A stretch of 37,490 nt of DNA, taken from the NCBI RefSeq assembly GCF_012275575.1, contig NZ_NPIH01000263.1, positions 1-37,490 on the forward strand. Direction: 5' to 3'. The position numbers and the translations under genes were made by a program. This stretch comes from Paraburkholderia sp. SG-MS1. Its GTDB lineage: Bacteria; Pseudomonadota; Gammaproteobacteria; Burkholderiales; Burkholderiaceae. Every line of letters begins with the position of its first letter. Position 1 is the first letter of the stretch. Positions 26,373 through 34,572 of the stretch are shown here, piece after piece. Below the pieces are notes generated by a model. The model had not been told where the DNA came from and did no database searches. It saw nothing but the letters and a program-made list of their open reading frames with translations.

Positions 26373-26888
26373 ATGCACACGACCCTGTCCCACCTGAAAT
26401 ACCTGAGCGGCTACCCGGCGCCTTTGCAAGAGAAGGCGAGAAAGCTTATCGCCGACGAGCGACTGGGCGCCTACCTCAGCACGCGTTACCCGAACACGCA
26501 CGACGTGCAAACCGACCGCGCGCTGTATGCCTACTGCGCGGACCTGAAACGCGAACACCTGCGCAGTGCCGAGCAGATCGACAAGGTCGCCTACGACAGC
26601 AAACTCGACGTGCTCCGCCACGCGTTGGGCCTGCATACGAGCATTTCGCGCGTGCAGGGCGGCAAGCTGAAGGCGAAGAAGGAAATCCGCATTGCGTCGC
26701 TATTCAAAGGCGCGGCGCCGGAGTTTCTGAAGATGATCGTGGTGCACGAACTCGCTCATCTGAAGGAGAGCGATCACAACAAGGCGTTCTATCGGCTCTG
26801 CGAGTTCATGCAACCTGGCTACCATCAGATCGAATTCGATTTGCGTCTTTATCTGACGCATCGCGATCTGGCTAAAAAGCAGGGCTGA
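26373..26888 (+). CDS. YgjP-like zinc metallopeptidase-domain protein
   Basis: Cytosolic protein of 171 aa with the YgjP/WLM-type metallopeptidase fold (DUF45). The zinc motif HELAHLKESDHNKAFY gives His125, Glu126, His129 and a third ligand His135, the H-E-x-x-H-x5-H pattern of the family. The N-terminal half is helical. Peptidase activity of this family is predicted rather than proven. The ATG at 26373 has no clear ribosome site; the frame is open upstream, so the start is moderately certain. Its stop lies 7 bp from the convergent stop of the oxidoreductase gene. Confidence 0.85.
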   Translation: MHTTLSHLKYLSGYPAPLQEKARKLIADERLGAYLSTRYPNTHDVQTDRALYAYCADLKREHLRSAEQIDKVAYDSKLDVLRHALGLHTSISRVQGGKLKAKKEIRIASLFKGAAPEFLKMIVVHELAHLKESDHNKAFYRLCEFMQPGYHQIEFDLRLYLTHRDLAKKQG

Positions 26889-26895
26889 CGGCCCG

Positions 26896-29226
26896 TCAGG
26901 CCGCCACTGCCTCGAGCGCCGCCGACGCCGTCAGCAACACGGGAATCGACTTCGAAGTTGGCGTGCCCGCGCCATCGGCCACCGACGACAGCGGCACGAG
27001 CGGATTCGTCTCCGGGTAATAAGCGCCGAGGCATCCGCGCGGAATGTCGTACTCCACGAGCAGAAAACCGTCCGCATGCCGCTCGATGCCATCGGCCCAC
27101 ACGCTCGTGATATCCACCCGCTGTCCCGCGACGAAACCCAGCATCGCCAGATCGTCCCTGTTCGCGAACAGCACGCGCCGTTGTCCATAGACGCCGCGAT
27201 AGCGGTCATCGAGACCGTAAATCGTCGTGTTGTACTGATCGTGCGAACGCGTGGTCATCAGCGTCATCAGCTTCTCGCCATGCTGCTTGCGCGCCTGATG
27301 AATCGGCGTCGCGACGTCGATCGCATGCACGAGGAACTGCGCCTTGCCGCTCGGCGTCTTCCAGATCCGCTCGCGCGACGCCACGCCCAGGTGAAAACCG
27401 CCCGGGTTCTTCAGGCGCTCGTTGTAATCGTGGAAGCCTTCGATCACTTTCGCGATACCGTCGCGAATCAGCGCGTAATCCGCCGCCTGCGCGAGCCAGT
27501 CCACCTTGCCGCTGCCGAGCGTCGTATGCGCCATCCGCGCGACGATCGCGATCTCCGACAGCAGATTCTCCGATGCCGGCTTGTTCATCCCATACGAGAT
27601 GTGCACCATGCTCATCGAATCCTCGACGCTCACGCCCTGCGCGACACCGTTCTGCAGATCGATCTCGGTGCGCCCGAGCGTCGGCAGGATCAGCGCGTCG
27701 CGGCCATGCACGAGGTGGCTGCGGTTCAGCTTGGTCGTGATGTGCACGGTCAGATCGCAGGAGCGCATGGCTTCCCATGTGCGCGGGGTATCGGGCGTCG
27801 CAATCGAGAAGTTGCCGCCAAGACCGATGAACACCTTCACCTTGCCGTCGAGCATGGCCTGGATCGTGTTGACCACGTCGAGCCCGTGCTCGCGCGGCGG
27901 CTCGAAATCGTAGACCTCGCCGAGCCGGTCGAGAAACGCCTGGGTCGGCTTTTCTTCGATGCCGACCGTGCGGTCGCCCTGCACGTTTGAATGACCGCGT
28001 ACCGGGCACAGCCCCGCGCCTCGGCGGCCGATATTGCCGCGCATCATCATCAGGTTCGACAGCAGTTGCACCGTCGGCACCGAATTCTTGTGCTGCGTGA
28101 GTCCCATGCCCCACGTCGAAATCACCGCGCGTCCCTTCACGTAGATGTCGGCCAGCTTCAGCACGTCCTCGAACGGCACGCCCGCTTCAGCGACGATGGT
28201 GTCCCAGCGCTCGGCGCGTAGATCATCGGCGAATGCATCGAAGCCCACCGTGTGTTCGGCGATGAAGCCGACATCCAGCACGCGTTCGAGACCGCAGGCG
28301 AGCGCTTCGTCGTCGAGTTCGATCACGCGCTTGGCGACGCCCTTGATCAGCGTGAAGTCACCGCCCACTTTCGGGCGGATGAACACGGAGCTGATTTTCG
28401 TGCTGCCCATCGTCAGCATTTCCACCGGATGCTGCGGGCTCGCGAAGCGCTCGAGGCCGCGCTCCTTCAGCGGATTGATCGACACGATGGTCGCGCCGCG
28501 CTTCGCGCACTCGCGCAGTTCGCCGAGCATGCGCGGATGATTGGTGGCTGGATTCTGGCCGAAGATCAGCAGCGTGTCGGCATGTTCGAAGTCGTCGAGC
28601 GTGACCGTGCCCTTGCCGATACCAACCGTATGCGGCAAGCCGCGGCTGGTCGCTTCGTGGCACATGTTCGAGCAGTCGGGGAAGTTGTTGGTGCCGTACA
28701 TGCGCACGAACAACTGATACAGAAACGCGGCCTCATTGCTCGCGCGGCCCGACGTATAGAACGCGGCGCGGTCCGGATGGTCGAGTTGCTTCAGGTGGCG
28801 CGCGATCAGCTCGAACGCTTCGTGCCAGCCGATCGGCACGTAACGGTCGGCGAGCGCATCGTAGACGAGCGGGGCGGTCAGGCGGCCGTGCTGTTCGAGT
28901 TCGAAGTCCGACTGCGCCATCAGTTCTTCGACCGTGTGCTGCGCGAAGAAGGCGGGCGTCACGCGCTTGCTGGTCGCCTCGGCGGCCACCGCCTTGACGC
29001 CGTTCTCGCAGAATTCGAAGGTCGACGCGTGCTCGCGATCCGGCCACGCGCAGCCGGGGCAGTCGAAGCCGTCCGGCTGATTCTGTTTGAGCAGCGTGCG
29101 GTAGTTGCCGCCCGTCACCTTTTCCTTGATCAGGTTGATGGCAACGTACTTCAGCGCCCCCCAGCCGGCGGCCGGGTGCGTGTAGGGTTCGATGCGGGGT
29201 TCGCTGCGAGCTTCGGATTTCTTCAT
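26896..29226 (-). CDS. FdhF/YdeP-family molybdopterin oxidoreductase
   Basis: Large cytosolic protein of 776 aa of the formate-dehydrogenase-alpha-like (FdhF/YdeP) family, which binds bis-molybdopterin guanine dinucleotide. Near the N-terminus Cys56, Cys59 (DCPGCAWPD) and Cys73 (EFCENG) are candidate iron-sulfur ligands. Cys189 in NMCHEATSRGLPHTVGIGKG occupies the position of selenocysteine in E. coli FdhF. The C-terminal molydop-binding domain shows TMRSHDQYNTTIYGLDDRYRG-like residues (about 680-710). The start at 29226 (MKKSEAR) lacks a strong Shine-Dalgarno. YdeP-type members are linked to acid resistance in enterics; the reaction is unproven. It is divergent from a MocR regulator that may control it. 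Confidence 0.9.
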   Translation of the reverse strand: MKKSEARSEPRIEPYTHPAAGWGALKYVAINLIKEKVTGGNYRTLLKQNQPDGFDCPGCAWPDREHASTFEFCENGVKAVAAEATSKRVTPAFFAQHTVEELMAQSDFELEQHGRLTAPLVYDALADRYVPIGWHEAFELIARHLKQLDHPDRAAFYTSGRASNEAAFLYQLFVRMYGTNNFPDCSNMCHEATSRGLPHTVGIGKGTVTLDDFEHADTLLIFGQNPATNHPRMLGELRECAKRGATIVSINPLKERGLERFASPQHPVEMLTMGSTKISSVFIRPKVGGDFTLIKGVAKRVIELDDEALACGLERVLDVGFIAEHTVGFDAFADDLRAERWDTIVAEAGVPFEDVLKLADIYVKGRAVISTWGMGLTQHKNSVPTVQLLSNLMMMRGNIGRRGAGLCPVRGHSNVQGDRTVGIEEKPTQAFLDRLGEVYDFEPPREHGLDVVNTIQAMLDGKVKVFIGLGGNFSIATPDTPRTWEAMRSCDLTVHITTKLNRSHLVHGRDALILPTLGRTEIDLQNGVAQGVSVEDSMSMVHISYGMNKPASENLLSEIAIVARMAHTTLGSGKVDWLAQAADYALIRDGIAKVIEGFHDYNERLKNPGGFHLGVASRERIWKTPSGKAQFLVHAIDVATPIHQARKQHGEKLMTLMTTRSHDQYNTTIYGLDDRYRGVYGQRRVLFANRDDLAMLGFVAGQRVDITSVWADGIERHADGFLLVEYDIPRGCLGAYYPETNPLVPLSSVADGAGTPTSKSIPVLLTASAALEAVAA

Positions 29227-29291
29227 GATCTTGCCGCTGGATAAGGCCTGGCGCGTGTGGACGGCGCTTTTTAAGCCGATACCTGCAAGAC

Positions 29292-29364
29292 TACTGTGTT
29301 CCAAAAAATGCACTGCATACAGAAAATTGGAAAGCAGAGGGATACAGTTGCCGGATTCTGTCAT
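29292..29364. promoter_or_regulatory. candidate MocR operator repeats
   Basis: The 179-bp divergent region contains two direct ATACAG repeats (29317-29322 and 29342-29347, 25 bp apart) plus ACTGTG near 29293 and an inverted TTCTGT near 29356. Spaced direct repeats upstream of a MocR gene are the usual binding pattern of that family. Found by eye, untested. Confidence 0.45.
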
Positions 29365-29405
29365 AGACTGGCGCTTCCCGCCCCGTTCGCGTTTGACCCA
29401 CGCCC

Positions 29406-30839
29406 TTGAAACTGTACGAAAAGCTCGCCGATGAAATGACCGAAGCCGTGCGCCGTGGCGTGTTCGCAGCGGGCGAGCGGATTTTGTCGGTGCGCCAGGC
29501 GAGCCAGCAGCACCGCGTGAGCATCAAGACCGTGCTGCATGCGTACGCGTTGCTGGAAAGCCGGGGCGTTGTCGAGAGCCGGCCGCAATCCGGCTATTTC
29601 GTGCGTGACGCCGCCGCTCGCGCGCTCGCGCCCGCCGCGCCGCAGCCGGGCCGCAACCGTGCGCCGCAAGCCGCGCCGGTGGCCGCCGAGGTGGACGTGA
29701 GCCGGCTCGTCCTGTCGACGCTGCGCAGCATCCGCGCCCACGACGCTGTGCCGTTCGGCTCGCCGTATCCCGATCCGTCGCTGTTCCCGTGGCGGCGCAT
29801 CAATCAGTATGCAAACGCGATCGCGCGCCGTCAGGCAAGCTGGAATCTGATCGACGACCTGCCGCCCGGCAACCCCGAGCTGATCCGGCAGATCGCGCGG
29901 CGCTACGCCGCAAACGGCATGCCGGTCGATCCCGGCGAAATCGTCATCACCCTGGGCGCGACCGAAGCGATCAACCTGAGCCTGCAGGCGGTCGCCAAGC
30001 CGGGCGACACGGTGGCCGTCGAATCGCCGACTTACTACGCGATGCTGCACGCGATCGAGCGCCTGGGCATGCGCGCGATCGAAGTGGCGACGCATCCGCA
30101 GCACGGCATCGACATCGAGGCGCTCGCGCAGGTGATCGCGCGGCAGAAGATCGCCGCCTGCATGGTGATGCCGAACTTCCAGAATCCGCTCGGTTTCCAG
30201 ATGCCCGACGCGCGCAAGCGGCAACTGGTCGAGCTGCTCGCCGCGCATGAAATTCCCGCGATCGAGAACGACGTCTACCAGGAACTGTATTTCGGCAACG
30301 CGCGGCCGTCGACGCTGAAGAGCTACGACACGAAGGGGTTGGTGCTGCACTGCGCGTCGTTCTCGAAGAGTCTGACGGCGTCGTACCGGATCGGCTGGGC
30401 GCTGCCGGGACGCTACCGCGCACAGGTCGAGAAGCTGAAGTTTCTCAATACGCTGACCACGCCTTCGGTGCCGCAGGTCGCCGTCGCGGATTACTTGCGG
30501 CAGGACGGCTATGATCGTCATCTGCGGCACGTGCGCAAGGTGTACCGGCAGCAGGCGAGCATCATGACGGCGCTGGTGCAGCGCTTTTTCCCCGTTGGCA
30601 CGCGCATGTCGACGCCGCAAGGCGGCTACGTGCTGTGGGTGGAATTGCCCGGCAGTGTCGATTCGATGCGGCTCTATCAGGCGGCGCTTGCGCGCAGCAT
30701 CACGGTCGGACCCGGGATGATGTTTTCGACGCGCAACGATTTTCGCCATTTCATCCGGCTCAACTACAGCTATCCATGGACGGCGCAGACCGAAGCGGCG
30801 CTGAAGACGCTGGGCGAACTCGTCAAACAGATGACGTAA
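29406..30839 (+). CDS. MocR-type (GntR HTH-aminotransferase) regulator
   Basis: Fusion protein of 477 aa. The winged HTH (1-68; ERILSVRQASQQHRVSIKTV, SRPQSGYFV) is of the GntR type. A linker rich in Ala/Pro (70-95) joins it to a fold-type I aminotransferase domain (about 110-477). PLP-binding Lys321 lies in ASFSKSLTASYRIGW; ENDVYQELYF contains the Asp that contacts the cofactor. MocR proteins use PLP as effector rather than for catalysis. The start is a TTG at 29406 matching the family N-terminus (MKLYEKLADEM). It is divergent from the FdhF/YdeP-type gene, and the small winged-helix gene follows 16 bp downstream. Confidence 0.92.
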   Translation: MKLYEKLADEMTEAVRRGVFAAGERILSVRQASQQHRVSIKTVLHAYALLESRGVVESRPQSGYFVRDAAARALAPAAPQPGRNRAPQAAPVAAEVDVSRLVLSTLRSIRAHDAVPFGSPYPDPSLFPWRRINQYANAIARRQASWNLIDDLPPGNPELIRQIARRYAANGMPVDPGEIVITLGATEAINLSLQAVAKPGDTVAVESPTYYAMLHAIERLGMRAIEVATHPQHGIDIEALAQVIARQKIAACMVMPNFQNPLGFQMPDARKRQLVELLAAHEIPAIENDVYQELYFGNARPSTLKSYDTKGLVLHCASFSKSLTASYRIGWALPGRYRAQVEKLKFLNTLTTPSVPQVAVADYLRQDGYDRHLRHVRKVYRQQASIMTALVQRFFPVGTRMSTPQGGYVLWVELPGSVDSMRLYQAALARSITVGPGMMFSTRNDFRHFIRLNYSYPWTAQTEAALKTLGELVKQMT

Positions 30840-30855
30840 CAAGCAGGAGACGCGA

Positions 30856-31170
30856 ATGGACGACGATGACATCGATCCGGTGCTGGCCGCCGTGCTTGCG
30901 CAACTGTGGCGCGCGCATCGGGAAACACCGGGCGGCGCGTGGTCGCTCGCGAAGCTGTCGAAGCAGGCGGGCGTGCCGATGAGCGCCTTGCGGCGCCAGT
31001 TGACGGCGCTCGCCGACGGCGGTCTGGTGGACACCACCTTCAACGAGGAGGGCACCGGCACGGCGCGTTTGAGCGAACTGGGCGAGGGTGTGTGCGCGGA
31101 ATTGTTCGGCGGCGAGGACGAGGCGCCGGATGTCGAAGAGGCCGCCGAGCCGCCGCCGAAACTTCACTGA
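30856..31170 (+). CDS. small winged-helix DNA-binding protein (ArsR-like)
   Basis: Protein of 104 aa starting after a GCAGGAGA ribosome site, 16 bp after the MocR stop, so very likely co-transcribed. Residues 10-75 form a winged helix-turn-helix: WSLAKLSKQAGVPMSALRRQ is the recognition part, followed by LADGGLVDTTFNEEGTGTARLS. The tail is acidic and proline-rich. There is no metal-binding cysteine pair as in classical ArsR. It may help regulate the adjacent oxidoreductase; that is context-based inference. Confidence 0.82.
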   Translation: MDDDDIDPVLAAVLAQLWRAHRETPGGAWSLAKLSKQAGVPMSALRRQLTALADGGLVDTTFNEEGTGTARLSELGEGVCAELFGGEDEAPDVEEAAEPPPKLH

Positions 31171-31659
31171 TGTGTGTGCGGGGACGCAAGGAAGGTGAGG
31201 AAGGTGAGGCACGTGAGACGGGCCCGGGATAACGGCGCATGGGCGCCTCGCTCGCGTGTGTGCTCGACGCCCCACGCGCCGCACGATGTTGCCTAACGCG
31301 TCGGCCGCAGGAACTGCAGCAACGCATCGGTGACGGCCTCCGGCTGCGCTTGCGCGACCCAATGCTCTGCGCCGTCGAACTGCAAAGCCTGCACGTCGAG
31401 CGCGCTATGGCGCAGCTCCTCGCCGACGATCGGCTCGAGGCTGCCCGCGGCGCCGCTCCCCTGCACCGGCATGGTCGGCTTGCGTTGCGCGAACGCATGG
31501 TTCCAGCAGAGGGGATGCAGTCAGACGCGGCGCAGCGCACGCCGACGCACGAACCGCCTCAATCGCGGCGTGCGCCGCCGCGTTGGCGTGCGCCGCCTGC
31601 TTGACACGGCGCGGGCGCGCGACAGCGCGAGCCCGGCCGTGATGCTCTGCCCGCTGACC
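31171..31659. other. intergenic region containing the hydrolase remnant
   Basis: 489 bp. Apart from the hydrolase tail at 31293-31499 nothing is recognisable. A short AGGAAGGTG tandem pair lies at about 31189-31206, just after the winged-helix gene. Confidence 0.5.
31293..31499 (-). pseudogene. C-terminal remnant of an alpha/beta hydrolase
   Basis: A minus-strand frame ending in TAG (31293-31295) encodes HAFAQRKPTMPVQGSGAAGS, then a stretch including VGEELRHSALDVQALQFDGA, then EHWVAQAQPEAVTDALLQFL. This matches the last 65-70 residues of epoxide-hydrolase-type alpha/beta hydrolases: the Thr-Met-Pro-Val strand, and the His-Trp carrying the catalytic histidine followed by QPEA and the terminal helix. 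The nucleophile and acid portions and the first 200 or more residues are absent; upstream sequence to 31660 is not recognisable. It is a truncated gene behind the SDR gene. Confidence 0.75.
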
Positions 31660-32409
31660 TCAAAGCTGACTCATACCGCCATCGACGATGATTTCCGTGC
31701 CGACGATGAACGCCGATTCCGGCGCGGCGAGATGCAACACGGTCGAGGCGATTTCCTCCGGCTTGCCGAAGCGGCCGACCGGCACCTGGGCGAGAATCTG
31801 CGCGGCGGTGGCTTCGAGCGCGGCGGCGTCGAGGCCGAGCTTGCCGTACAGGGGCGTCTGCACCGGGCCGGGGCTCACGACGTTCACGCGCACGCCTTGC
31901 GGCAGCAATTCCGCCGAGAGCGTCTTCGCGAGCGAGATCAGCGCCGCCTTGCTCGCCGCGTACACCGACGATGCCGGCATGCCGATATGCGCATTGATCG
32001 AGCCGTTCATCACAATCGACGCGCCCTTGTTCAAAAGCGGCAGCAACGCCTGGATCTGGAAATAGGCGCCTTTGGCGTTGGTGTTGAACGTGGCGTCCCA
32101 GAAGGCTTCGTCGACTTCGGGGAAGGGCGCGAACTTCGCGGTGCCGGCGTTCACGAACACGGCGTCGAGCCGGATGCCCGCGGCGTCGATCGCGGCGGCG
32201 AGTTCGCGGGCCGAGGCGATCGAACCGGCGTCGTTGCGCACCGCGAGCGCATTGGCCCCGAGCTGGGTGCGAGCGGTGTCGAGGGCGTCGGCGTCACGTC
32301 CGGTGATGACGACACGCGCGCCTTCATCCGCGAAGGCCTTGGCGGCCGCGAAGCCGATGCCGCTGCTGCCGCCGGTGACCAGAACCGATCTGCCTTGAAA
32401 GCGAGTCAT
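31660..32409 (-). CDS. SDR-family oxidoreductase
   Basis: Cytosolic NAD(P)-dependent short-chain dehydrogenase/reductase of 249 aa, classical type. Cofactor motif TGGSSGIG (12-19), NAG (87-89) and the catalytic Ser137, Tyr150 and Lys154 (SVYAASK) are all present. VSPGPVQTPLYGKLG and the C-terminal VDGGMSQL complete the pattern. Arg38 after the second strand (ITGRD) suggests NADPH. The start at 32409 follows a GGAG. It is divergent from the BMP gene. Substrate unknown. Confidence 0.92.
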   Translation of the reverse strand: MTRFQGRSVLVTGGSSGIGFAAAKAFADEGARVVITGRDADALDTARTQLGANALAVRNDAGSIASARELAAAIDAAGIRLDAVFVNAGTAKFAPFPEVDEAFWDATFNTNAKGAYFQIQALLPLLNKGASIVMNGSINAHIGMPASSVYAASKAALISLAKTLSAELLPQGVRVNVVSPGPVQTPLYGKLGLDAAALEATAAQILAQVPVGRFGKPEEIASTVLHLAAPESAFIVGTEIIVDGGMSQL

Positions 32410-32548
32410 TTTGTTTCTCCGAAAAAGTGCTGCGGGTTGGTGAGAGGGATATTGCGCCAGACAAGGAGGCTTGCCGTGCCATTTTCGTGATGCACTCGTT
32501 CGAAGATATCGAATATGTCCGCCCGATCCTGCGGCGGCCCCCACAATA

Positions 32549-32600
32549 CGGTTTTTGTTATGGGCGGGATAACGGATAAAAATTTTTCCGCTGAAATTGG
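32549..32600. promoter_or_regulatory. AT-rich dyads in the SDR/BMP divergent region
   Basis: GTTAT (32557-32561) and ATAAC (32569-32573) form an inverted repeat around a GC-rich spacer. A near-palindrome GGATAAAAATTTTTCC (32574-32589) follows immediately. Both stand out in this GC-rich DNA and are probably promoter or operator elements. Confidence 0.4.
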
Positions 32601-32685
32601 CCTTTGAATATGGCCCCGTATGCTGCAGCTTGCCCGGGCAGTCCGGGCTCAGTCGCAGGCACGGTCAACCATCTTCGGAGAATCC

Positions 32686-33840
32686 ATGAAAACAAAGCTG
32701 GCGCGAGCGCTGACCCATTCATTGCGCATCAATGTCGTCCGTTCGGTGCTGGACACCGCATGCAGCGCCTGCGTCGGGGTCACTGCCGCGGCGGTCCTAG
32801 CGTTCGGCGCCGGGCCTGCGGTGGCGGCGAACACGCAGCCGGTCGGCATCGCGTTCGTCTATCTCGGCAATCCGGGCGACGCCGGCTGGACCTATGCGCA
32901 CGAGCAGGGCGTGAAAGAGGTCGAGGCGAAGTTCGGCGACAAGATCAAGGTGACGCGCGTCGAGAACGTGCCGGAGTCGGCGGATTCTGAGCGCGTGTTC
33001 CGCGATCTCGCAGCCAAGGGCAACAAGATCGTGGTGGGGTCGAGCTTCGGCTTCCAGGATTTCGAGCTGAAAGTCGCGAAGGACTTTCCGGACACCGTGT
33101 TCGAACACGCGACGGGTTTCAAGAAAGCGGGCAACTTCGCGACCTATGACGTGCGCACTTACCAGAGCGCTTATCTGGCCGGGCTCGTGGCGGGCTATAC
33201 GACCAGATCGAACACGCTCGGCTTCGTCGGTTCGGTGCCGGTGCCGGAAGTGGTTCGCAACATCAACGCGTTCACGATGGGCGCGCGCTCGGTCAACCCG
33301 AACGCGCGCGTGAAGGTGGTGTGGATCAATAGCTGGTTCGATCCGGGCCGCGAAAAGCAGGCCGCCGAAACGCTGATCGGCCAGGGCGCCGACGTGCTGA
33401 TCCAGAACACCGATTCGACCGCGACGATGCAGACCGCCGAGCAGAAGAAGGTGCATGCGTTCGGCTGGGATTCCGACATGAAGAAGTTCGGGCCGAATGC
33501 ACAACTCGGCGCGTGCGTGAGTAACTGGGGCGTGTATTACACCCATCTGGTCGAGCAGGTGATGTCGAATACGTGGACCAACGCGCCGGTGTGGTGGGGG
33601 CTGAAAGAGAACGCGATCGATCTCGCGGACATCAACACCAGCGCCGTGTCGCCGGTTGCGCAAAAGGCGCTGAGCCAGAAGCGCGACGACATCATCTCCG
33701 GCAAATTCAATCCGTTTGCCGGGCCTATCGTGGATCAGTCCGGGGCGGTGAAGGTCGCCGCCGGCAAGTCCTTGAGCGACGCGGAACTACTGCGCCTGAA
33801 CTGGTTCGTGCAGGGCGTGGACGGTACGTTGCCGAAATAA
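32686..33840 (+). CDS. BMP-family nucleoside-binding ABC transporter protein
   Basis: Periplasmic protein of 384 aa of the BMP/PnrA family, which binds purine nucleosides or nucleobases. The start at 32686 follows GGAGAATCC. A long signal sequence ends near PAVA-ANTQ (about residue 46). The ligand-binding core shows GNPGDAGWTYAHEQG, SFGFQDFELKVAKDFPD, ATYDVRTYQSAYLAG, LGFVGSVPVPEV and GADVLIQNTDS. In other genomes it is encoded with two permeases and a double ATPase; none are here. The deaminase gene 42 bp downstream supports a purine ligand. Confidence 0.92.
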   Translation: MKTKLARALTHSLRINVVRSVLDTACSACVGVTAAAVLAFGAGPAVAANTQPVGIAFVYLGNPGDAGWTYAHEQGVKEVEAKFGDKIKVTRVENVPESADSERVFRDLAAKGNKIVVGSSFGFQDFELKVAKDFPDTVFEHATGFKKAGNFATYDVRTYQSAYLAGLVAGYTTRSNTLGFVGSVPVPEVVRNINAFTMGARSVNPNARVKVVWINSWFDPGREKQAAETLIGQGADVLIQNTDSTATMQTAEQKKVHAFGWDSDMKKFGPNAQLGACVSNWGVYYTHLVEQVMSNTWTNAPVWWGLKENAIDLADINTSAVSPVAQKALSQKRDDIISGKFNPFAGPIVDQSGAVKVAAGKSLSDAELLRLNWFVQGVDGTLPK

Positions 33841-33882
33841 GCAATTGGTTTGGGTGACTAACTATTGTCGAGGAGAGCGTCG

Positions 33883-34425
33883 TTGAGTCCGAGCGTTTCG
33901 AATGAAGCCGCCGCGCAAGCGGCGAACACGCCGCCACAAGGATTGACGCCGACGCACGAGCAGATCGTGCGGCATCTGCGGCATTCGAGCCGGATCGCCG
34001 AGCGCGCGACGCTGCTGGGCCATCATCCGTTCGGCGCGGTGCTGGTCGGGCCGGACCAGGAAACCGTGCTGATGGAGCAAGGCAACGTCGATACGGTAAA
34101 TCACGCCGAATCGGTGCTGGCACGCGTGGCGGCGCTGAACTTCACGCCGGAGTATCTGTGGAGCTGCACGCTGTACACGTCGGTCGAGCCTTGCTGCATG
34201 TGCGCCGGCACGATGTACTGGGCCAATATCGGGCGCGTCGTGTTCGGCATGACCGAGAAGCGTCTGCTGGAGGCCACCGGCGATCACGCGGAGAACCCGA
34301 CAATGAGCGTCGATTGCCGCTATGTGTTCGATCATTGCCAGAAGCGGGTGGAGGTGATCGGGCCGGTCGCCGAGGTAGAAGCCGAGGTGATGGCGGTGCA
34401 GCGGCGGTTCTGGAGCGCACGGTAG
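33883..34425 (+). CDS. nucleoside/guanine deaminase (CDA fold)
   Basis: Zinc-dependent cytidine-deaminase-fold enzyme of 180 aa. TTG at 33883 is chosen because GAGGAG lies 7 nt before it. The active site is complete: His74-Ala-Glu76 (NHAESVL), with Cys104 and Cys107 in EPCCMCAGTMYW. This pattern fits guanine deaminases and other purine/pterin deaminases of the GuaD/TadA branch; the C-terminal helix EVMAVQRRFW is also typical. Directly after the BMP binding protein, it probably deaminates an imported purine. The exact substrate cannot be read from the sequence. Confidence 0.9.
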   Translation: MSPSVSNEAAAQAANTPPQGLTPTHEQIVRHLRHSSRIAERATLLGHHPFGAVLVGPDQETVLMEQGNVDTVNHAESVLARVAALNFTPEYLWSCTLYTSVEPCCMCAGTMYWANIGRVVFGMTEKRLLEATGDHAENPTMSVDCRYVFDHCQKRVEVIGPVAEVEAEVMAVQRRFWSAR

Positions 34426-34491
34426 CGGAGGTTCGCTGTTTGCGGTGCCGGAGGGTCTATCGGCACGCGCCGGGGAGGAAGACTTCACGGA

Positions 34492-34531
34492 GCACCACGG
34501 GCATACGCATGCATGCGCGTGTCCGTGGTGC
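34492..34531. terminator. long hairpin, possible bidirectional terminator
   Basis: GCACCACGG (34492-34500) pairs perfectly with CCGTGGTGC (34523-34531), and the interior GCATACGC/GCGCGTGT pairs further with one mismatch and wobbles. It lies between the convergent deaminase and LprI-like genes. No T-tract follows, so termination is plausible but not certain. Confidence 0.5.
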
Positions 34532-34572
34532 ACGTTGACTGGCGGGTTTGTCCTGTTCAGGAACACGCCGCC

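Noticed and set aside
28252..29244. Plus-strand open frame of 330 codons opposite the FdhF/YdeP gene
   Set aside because: Antisense of a well-supported gene, composition typical of a shadow.
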